Origin: Desulfuromonadaceae bacterium
Lineage (GTDB): Bacteria; Desulfobacterota; Desulfuromonadia; Geobacterales; Pseudopelobacteraceae
Length of the DNA: 64,000 nt
Direction of reading: 5' to 3'
Assembly: GCA_028681335.1 (NCBI GenBank)
Contig: JAQUIT010000007.1
Span: forward strand, 85,990-149,989
Made by a program: the position numbers and the translations under genes. The notes under the pieces are model-generated. The model did no database searches, was not told where the DNA came from, and saw only the letters and a program-made list of their open reading frames with translations. Below are positions 59,043-64,000 of the stretch, in pieces; position 1 is the stretch's first letter; each line of letters starts with the position of its first letter.

Positions 59043-60516
59043 AGATGTGTGAACCTTTCTCTACTGGCGCGAACGAAGGGATATAAAAGAAGACAAAATG
59101 AAGGGAATCCTCGCCGACATCAATCCTCTCGACAAGTTCTTTCACGACTTGCTGCCTAGCCTCATAACTCAACGATGGCCACAGTGACGCCAGCGTAGTT
59201 GCTCTCTCGATTACATACGACTTGCCAATCTCATTTGTTTTGATGAAATCAATCTCTGCCTGCAGACGGGGGATCTCCAGGGTAATGTTGTCAAGCCTGG
59301 TCTTGATCGGATCATATCTTTCTTTGAACCCGTTTTGATCAAGAACCTGCTTACCGTACAAGTCGATTAAAACATCAACTTTCCCGTTTACTTCCTTCTG
59401 CTCTTTCTTCAGCAGTTCAAGCCTCTCCTGCTTTTCCACCAATTCATTTTCCAGATCTTCGTTGGCACCAAGCTGTTCAGGTGCGACAACCACCTCCTTC
59501 AAGGCATTCTGGAAGTTCTCCTCGATGATGTCCTCGTTGATTCTCATTCCACATTTCTTGCAAGCATAACGGGGAATCTTCATCGACGGATATGGAGCAA
59601 CGTACAGTTTTTCTCCGCACTGGCATTTCAATATTCCTGAAAACAAAAACCTTCCAACCTTTGGAACCGATTTGAATGATGTGTATCGTCGAGCAGTCTC
59701 CTCAAAGATTTTATTCGCTGCGTCCCAGTCCTCTTCCGACACCAGCGGTTGCACGTTGGTATAGACCCAATCTGACTCCGGTTTCAGCACCCAATTCTTC
59801 TTGTTACCAAGACTCTTTGCGTAGTTGGCTCTGCGTATGCCCTTGTAGATTGTATCCGAGAGAAGCCGCTTGAGAGATGTCGGCCTGTAAACCTTCTTGC
59901 TCCTTGAATAGAGCCCTTCATCTTTGAGTTGATTACAGGTGGTGAGCAGCTTGCCGGTTTCAAGGAATATTTGGTATGCCCTTTTGACGACTGGAGCTTC
60001 ATCCGGATTGGGAACGATCTTTCCATCAACCCAGTGATAACCGAAGGCCCCCTTTCCACCAGTATTCTTTCCCAACTTTGCCCTGATAGGAATTGATGCT
60101 GCGACACGGGCAGAGATCTCCTCACGCTCCCACTGAGCCAATGCGCCGATAACGGTATAGAGGAGTCTGCCGGCAGGAGAGGACGTGTCAATACTCTCTT
60201 CAAGGCTTACGAGTGCAGCGTCGTGCTTTTGGAAGTAGTCGGAGATTTCTAGGAGTTGTTTGGTGTTGCGGGCAAGGCGAGCAAGTTTTGAGAAGATAAG
60301 AGCCTGTATTCGACCAGCGGCTACATCATCAAGCATTCTCTTGGCTTCGGGATTGTCAAGGACATCCTTGCCTGAAACGCCTGACAGATCATACAAGTCT
60401 ACTATGTTCCATCTCTTGAGTTCTGCATACATTCTAGCACGGGCTTCATGATTCTTTGGCGATTCTCCCCGCGCCTGGTCTTCTGTTGATACCCTTATCC
60501 ATATCCCAACGTTCAT
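59014..60516 (-). CDS. Large serine recombinase (site-specific integrase)
   Basis: [88 protein letters not shown]; zinc-ribbon [15 protein letters not shown]; coiled coil. Confidence 0.95.
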   Translation of the reverse strand: MNVGIWIRVSTEDQARGESPKNHEARARMYAELKRWNIVDLYDLSGVSGKDVLDNPEAKRMLDDVAAGRIQALIFSKLARLARNTKQLLEISDYFQKHDAALVSLEESIDTSSPAGRLLYTVIGALAQWEREEISARVAASIPIRAKLGKNTGGKGAFGYHWVDGKIVPNPDEAPVVKRAYQIFLETGKLLTTCNQLKDEGLYSRSKKVYRPTSLKRLLSDTIYKGIRRANYAKSLGNKKNWVLKPESDWVYTNVQPLVSEEDWDAANKIFEETARRYTSFKSVPKVGRFLFSGILKCQCGEKLYVAPYPSMKIPRYACKKCGMRINEDIIEENFQNALKEVVVAPEQLGANEDLENELVEKQERLELLKKEQKEVNGKVDVLIDLYGKQVLDQNGFKERYDPIKTRLDNITLEIPRLQAEIDFIKTNEIGKSYVIERATTLASLWPSLSYEARQQVVKELVERIDVGEDSLHFVFFYIPSFAPVEKGSHISRGSSPPPA

Positions 60517-60530
60517 CCCGTCATTCCTGT

Positions 60531-61232
60531 CTAAATCACCCCGCCGGCCCAAACCACCCTACCGACGATCTTAAGATTTAACGCCTCTTCCCCATGCAGA
60601 ATTTCAGGCTCGTATAGGGTGTTATCGCTTCGGATCACAACAGAGCCGTCATACTTCTTCTGAAGACGCTTCACAAGTAAGGCATCGTCGTATTGCACAA
60701 CGTATATAGCGCCATCTTCAACCTTCGACGTCCGGACATCGATTAAGATTAGATCGCCGTTGCTCAGGGTAGGCTCCATGCTATCGCCTTGAACTGAAAT
60801 GAGTGCCAGAAAATCCCTGGGGATTCCCAACACATTTTTTACCCACTCCGTCTTGAAATACAAGTGATCTACAATCTGTTCGCTATGAATAATTGCACCT
60901 CCTCCAGCACTGGCCTTGACCTCGTAACGAGGAACCCGGACGTAGCCATCAGCCTCCGAGACAAGTCCATTGTCACGGCACACGGTCGGAAGAGAACTAT
61001 CATCTGAGAAAATCCACTGCAAATTGATGTTATGCCTGATACACAATTTGATGATTTTATCGTACGGGACTGTTCCCCGCTTTTTCCAGGTTCCAAGCAG
61101 CCTTGGGTCGCTTTCTAGCGCTTTTGCGACATCCGTATCATTCTTCAGATCAAGGGCTTTTTTCAGCTTTTCGATGATAGATTCGATCAAATTATCATCA
61201 TTATGCAGATTTTGGCTTGACATGGTTTTCAT
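60531..61232 (-). CDS. CI-like repressor: phage CI-type HTH plus S24/LexA peptidase domain
   Basis: IIEKLKKALDLKNDTDVAKALESDPRLLGTWKKRGTVPYDKIIKLCIRHNINLQWIF; LISVQGDSMEPTLSNGDLILIDVRTSKVEDGAIYVVQYDDALLVKRLQKKYDG. Confidence 0.92.
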   Translation of the reverse strand: MKTMSSQNLHNDDNLIESIIEKLKKALDLKNDTDVAKALESDPRLLGTWKKRGTVPYDKIIKLCIRHNINLQWIFSDDSSLPTVCRDNGLVSEADGYVRVPRYEVKASAGGGAIIHSEQIVDHLYFKTEWVKNVLGIPRDFLALISVQGDSMEPTLSNGDLILIDVRTSKVEDGAIYVVQYDDALLVKRLQKKYDGSVVIRSDNTLYEPEILHGEEALNLKIVGRVVWAGGVI

Positions 61233-61253
61233 CCTTATGCAACAATAATCATC

Positions 61254-61448
61254 ATGATGAGGAAAGCGCTTAAAATAAAGGTCCTGATGATGCAGAAAGG
61301 AATATCAGGATCACATATCGCTAAAAAAGCAGGGGTACATCGTACTGCGGTCTATCACGTAATCAGCGGCAGAGCAAAATCACAACGTCTGCAAAGGCTG
61401 ATTGCCAAAGAATTAGGTTGGCCATTTGATGCACTCTGGGCCGATTGA
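61254..61448 (+). CDS. Small Cro-like HTH regulator
   Basis: MMRKALKIKVLMMQKGISGSHIAKKAGVHRTAVYHVISGRAKSQRLQRLIAKELGWPFDALWAD; divergent from repressor. Confidence 0.85.
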   Translation: MMRKALKIKVLMMQKGISGSHIAKKAGVHRTAVYHVISGRAKSQRLQRLIAKELGWPFDALWAD

Positions 61449-61575
61449 TGATATTTGCAAACGGTTTATCGTCTATATGGAACAGACAATCGTCATTTAC
61501 TCATCATTTATAGCATACGTATTTAATATTTTCATCAAAATGTTTAGTTAATCTTCTGTTTGTTGCGAGTAGGCC

Positions 61576-61749
61576 GTGAAGGTAACCATCGAATACAGAA
61601 AATCTCCAGACCCTGAAGCCAGGTTTGATCGTGTGATGGATATTATCCGTCGGGACCTCGAACGCCAGGCCTTTGTGCGTGAAACCGAACATATTAGAGT
61701 TTCACCGGCACCACCTCCGCGATCCCGGGAGGTGGCCATTGCAACATAA
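61576..61749 (+). CDS. Small hypothetical protein (57 aa, GTG start)
   Basis: MKVTIEYRKSPDPEARFDRVMDIIRRDLERQAFVRETEHIRVSPAPPPRSREVAIAT; not in the provided track. Confidence 0.45.
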   Translation: MKVTIEYRKSPDPEARFDRVMDIIRRDLERQAFVRETEHIRVSPAPPPRSREVAIAT

Positions 61750-62578
61750 TAGACTCCAACACAGAGCAAGTTCAGTTGACGATAGAAGCGGCGTTGATTC
61801 GTTCGAACGCATTCTTGAAAGCCTCGCAGCGAGACCAAAGTATCTTCCAGAGTGGCCTGATACTCAAAGAGCAATGCCGAATGAAATCCTTCGTTCGGCA
61901 CTTTTCAATTGCCGGAACCGTAATCAAGCTCGTCTCTTCATGAAGGACGCAGAAATAGCTGTGATCGGAGACGGCCAGGTAATTTATCGCGGAGAGGAAC
62001 TGCGCCAGGATGATGAACTTGTCTGGTTGCACCTGATGCACCTGGCAAAAAAGACCCATCTTGGCGATTGCATCGACTTCACCCCCTATTCTTTCATCAA
62101 AATGCTTGGCTGGCCCATCAAGGGCCAAAGCTACGACCGACTCCGTGTCTGCTTGAGCAGGATGCAGGCTACAGCAATCCGCTTCCAATCAAAACGCCTT
62201 GATACCTTCATCAGTGTTTCTCTGATCCTTAAGTTCAGATCCAGAAACGATAACAATGAAAATCTATCCCGATGGGAAGTCTGGGTTGGCGAGGAAATGC
62301 GCCTCCTATTTGACGAAGAGTTCCTGACGAGGGTGAACTGGGAAACGAGGCGAGCGCTCCCAGACGGCATCGCATCCAAGTTGTTTGGTTACTGGTCAAG
62401 TCATCGGAAACCTTTCCCGGTAAAGGCTGAGACTCTCATCAAGCTGTGCGGTTCCGAAATGGAGCTGAGGCATTTCCGTATCGAATTGAGAAAAGCGCTC
62501 GATGTTCTCGTGAAAGTGAGTTTCCTCGAATCCTGGGAGGTCAAGGATGACCTGGTTACCGTCGCACGGAGGCATTGA
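61673..62578 (+). CDS. trfA: TrfA-family plasmid replication initiator (start uncertain)
   Basis: WPDTQRAMPNEILRSALFNCRNRNQARLFMKDAEIAVIGDGQVIYRGEELRQDDELVWLHLMHLAKKTHLGDCIDFTPYSFIKMLGWPIKGQSYDRLRVCLSRMQATAI...FGYWSSHRKPFPVKAETLIKLCGS matches IncP TrfA from memory. Confidence 0.88.
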   Translation: MCVKPNILEFHRHHLRDPGRWPLQHNRLQHRASSVDDRSGVDSFERILESLAARPKYLPEWPDTQRAMPNEILRSALFNCRNRNQARLFMKDAEIAVIGDGQVIYRGEELRQDDELVWLHLMHLAKKTHLGDCIDFTPYSFIKMLGWPIKGQSYDRLRVCLSRMQATAIRFQSKRLDTFISVSLILKFRSRNDNNENLSRWEVWVGEEMRLLFDEEFLTRVNWETRRALPDGIASKLFGYWSSHRKPFPVKAETLIKLCGSEMELRHFRIELRKALDVLVKVSFLESWEVKDDLVTVARRH

Positions 62579-62729
62579 CCTATGACTTACCAAGTATTGA
62601 CTTATGACCGGCGAACTACTGACTTTTGACCGACAAAGTATAGACCTAAGCCCTACAGGTACTGACTTTTGACCGGCAAACCTATTGACTTTAGACCGGC
62701 AGAACTATTGACCTTTGGCCGACAAGCAC
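62574..62729 (+). repeat. Seven tandem iterons of 21-23 bp, consensus AYTGACTTWTGACCGGCRAACT (candidate replication origin)
   Basis: Units start at 62574, 62596, 62618, 62640, 62661, 62684, 62707; first one overlaps the trfA stop codon. Confidence 0.88.
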
Positions 62730-62766
62730 ATCGGAAATTCGTTTTGCAGCACGCGATGTTACAGAG

Positions 62767-62775
62767 TTTTCCACA
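62767..62775 (+). promoter_or_regulatory. DnaA box (TTTTCCACA), followed by T-rich TAACCTT repeats (candidate DUE) bounded by CCCCTAA...TTAGGGG at 62778-62815
   Basis: Matches TTWTNCACA; downstream ctaaccttcttttaaccttttataacc. Confidence 0.65.
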
Positions 62776-62840
62776 ACCCCCTAACCTTCTTTTAACCTTT
62801 TATAACCATTAGGGGCTTAAAAACATCAAGGAGGACCCCC

Positions 62841-63170
62841 ATGAACTGCCCAGTTCCTGATGACGCTGTGACAATTGTCATCGCTTATTTACGTCAGCAA
62901 GGACTCACCATTACCCATACCGGAAATGCATACCGCCTCGATGAAGGCTTGCCGAACATCAATGTCGTCATCAAGGCATTCCGTGATCAAACCATCAGCA
63001 TTGCTGAAGACGGTACCATTCATCTTTTTGGCATCTACCTTCCTTCAGGATGGGACACCGTGAGAATCAGGAGAAAGGTTGAAGATCATCTTCGGAAGAT
63101 CTCCTCTACAGAGGAAATTATCCGTATCGCTTCATGCTTGGGAGTAAGACTTTCTGAAACCGTAAAGTGA
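62841..63170 (+). CDS. Hypothetical protein of the integrated element
   Basis: 109-aa ORF with aaggagg RBS upstream. Confidence 0.7.
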   Translation: MNCPVPDDAVTIVIAYLRQQGLTITHTGNAYRLDEGLPNINVVIKAFRDQTISIAEDGTIHLFGIYLPSGWDTVRIRRKVEDHLRKISSTEEIIRIASCLGVRLSETVK

Positions 63171-63171
63171 T

Positions 63172-63299
63172 CCGGGAACACCCGGTCTCCAGTCGTAGTA
63201 CGACAACCTAATAGCACAGATTCAATCTGGCACGGCCGGGCACTTCAATGTGCTGGCAAAGCCGGTCTACGGAGAAAACTTCCGTGACCGGCTTTTTTT
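63172..63299 (+). ncRNA. Putative structured RNA/leader: five consecutive hairpins ending in an intrinsic terminator
   Basis: CCGGG-aaca-CCCGG (63172-63185); GTCGT-agt-ACGAC (63192-63204); CAGAT-tca-ATCTG (63217-63229); GCC(G)GGCAC-N6-GTGCTGGC (63235-63257); AAAGCCGGTC...GACCGGCTTTTTTT (63258-63299). Confidence 0.45.
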
Positions 63300-63316
63300 G
63301 TTTGAGCGGAGGTCAC

Positions 63317-63961
63317 ATGGATTTCTTCAAGGCAATGCAATGGGTGCAGGACAACGAACCCACGATCAAGAGCAAGATCAGGCAGTATCGGAAATTCACC
63401 CCCTATGAAATGTGCGACTTTCAGCAAGAGGCATACGAGGCTGCATTCGTCGCGGTTCTCCGCAGTCAGGAGAAGAATATCCCGTTCGAGGCTGCCTTCT
63501 GGACCACATTCCGGAACAAGATCAGCGTTCTGACTCCCGACCCTAACTTCACCCATGGGTCCAATTCGATTCCTTCGCATATCTGTTATGGCGACATTGA
63601 GGCAGTCGAACAGACGATTCACGGGAGTGATGATGGTGCTGATATCGAGGCGATCTTCGAGGCTATTTCCCACCACTTGACGGAAAAGGAAAGGGAAACC
63701 CTGTCTCTCTCCCTGGGGGTAGCGGAACAAGGGAAACTATCCACCTACGAGATCGCTGAACTTTACGGCTGCTCGGATTTTAATGTCCGTGACACTTTGA
63801 AAAGGGCGTTCAGACGGATAAAGCAGCTCGCAGACAACGGAACCATAGTCGTTGACCGCATGAGGCTCGTGACTCAAAAACACCGGGACATAATGTCTGG
63901 CTGTGTAGCCACTCAGGACTTCACGCATTTGGGTTTCTCGGCAAGAAGCCCGCCTTCATGA
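63317..63961 (+). CDS. Sigma-70-like (ECF-type) factor or sigma-like regulator
   Basis: YRKFTPYEMCDFQQEAYEAAFVAVLRS (region 2-like) and LTEKERETLSLSLGVAEQGKLSTYEIAELYGCSDFNVRDTLKRAFRRIKQL (region 4-like HTH); RBS gcggagg. Confidence 0.65.
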   Translation: MDFFKAMQWVQDNEPTIKSKIRQYRKFTPYEMCDFQQEAYEAAFVAVLRSQEKNIPFEAAFWTTFRNKISVLTPDPNFTHGSNSIPSHICYGDIEAVEQTIHGSDDGADIEAIFEAISHHLTEKERETLSLSLGVAEQGKLSTYEIAELYGCSDFNVRDTLKRAFRRIKQLADNGTIVVDRMRLVTQKHRDIMSGCVATQDFTHLGFSARSPPS

Positions 63962-64000
63962 TCGAAACACTTCACGGCAACAGCAACCGATTATTACAAC

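Larger units (their letters stand above)
59042..64000. mobile_element. Left end of an integrated element inserted in comM (right end outside window)
   Basis: Junction in comM at about 59038-59042 next to the serine recombinase gene; followed by repressor, replication initiator, iterons. Confidence 0.85.

Noticed and set aside
61548-61901. 117-aa minus-strand ORF in the integrated element
   Set aside because: Antisense to the 57-aa ORF and the TrfA-like reading frame; composition looks non-coding.
62574-62729. Possible CRISPR array
   Set aside because: 21-23 bp units are contiguous without spacers and sit next to a replication initiator: iterons fit better.
1-64000. tRNA or rRNA genes
   Set aside because: No convincing tRNA cloverleaf or rRNA segment was found by eye; a tRNAscan/Infernal run would settle it.

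Overview
The window looks like a deltaproteobacterial (Geobacter-like) chromosome; the lineage is inferred from gene content. From left to right it contains: (i) the N-terminal 4.6 kb of a secreted multicopper oxidase fused to PKD/Ig-like domains (runs off the left edge); (ii) a mazEF-type toxin-antitoxin pair and a MITE-like element; (iii) a cytochrome c/periplasmic-binding-protein fusion, a repeat cluster around a GxxExxY (PDDEXK-like) gene, Sco1, FKBP and a response regulator; (iv) polysaccharide genes (CapD/FlaA1-like, Wzi, SLBB export); (v) cysS, a GAF histidine kinase plus response regulator, a nucleotidyltransferase/phosphomannomutase fusion, GH57 and galT; (vi) DivIVA, LysM, TPR, Amt, uvrC, miaA, csp, fabH, mqnE, pdxA, cbiG, cobM and other housekeeping genes; (vii) an acetate CoA-transferase, roadblock proteins, xerC-like, a homocysteine methyltransferase/MTHFR fusion and pgeF. 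At about 59.04 kb the comM/yifB-type Mg-chelatase gene is interrupted by an integrated element that runs off the right edge. It carries a large serine recombinase, a CI-like S24 repressor, a small HTH regulator, a TrfA-like replication initiator followed by seven ~22-bp iterons with a DnaA box and T-rich candidate DUE, a run of five hairpins ending in a terminator, and a sigma-like factor. The strongest candidates for something under-described are this integrative TrfA/iteron element, the GxxExxY-associated repeat family, and a putative sigma-54 regulon marked by GTCTCAANTTGAGAC palindromes. All homology calls come from reading sequence without database searches.
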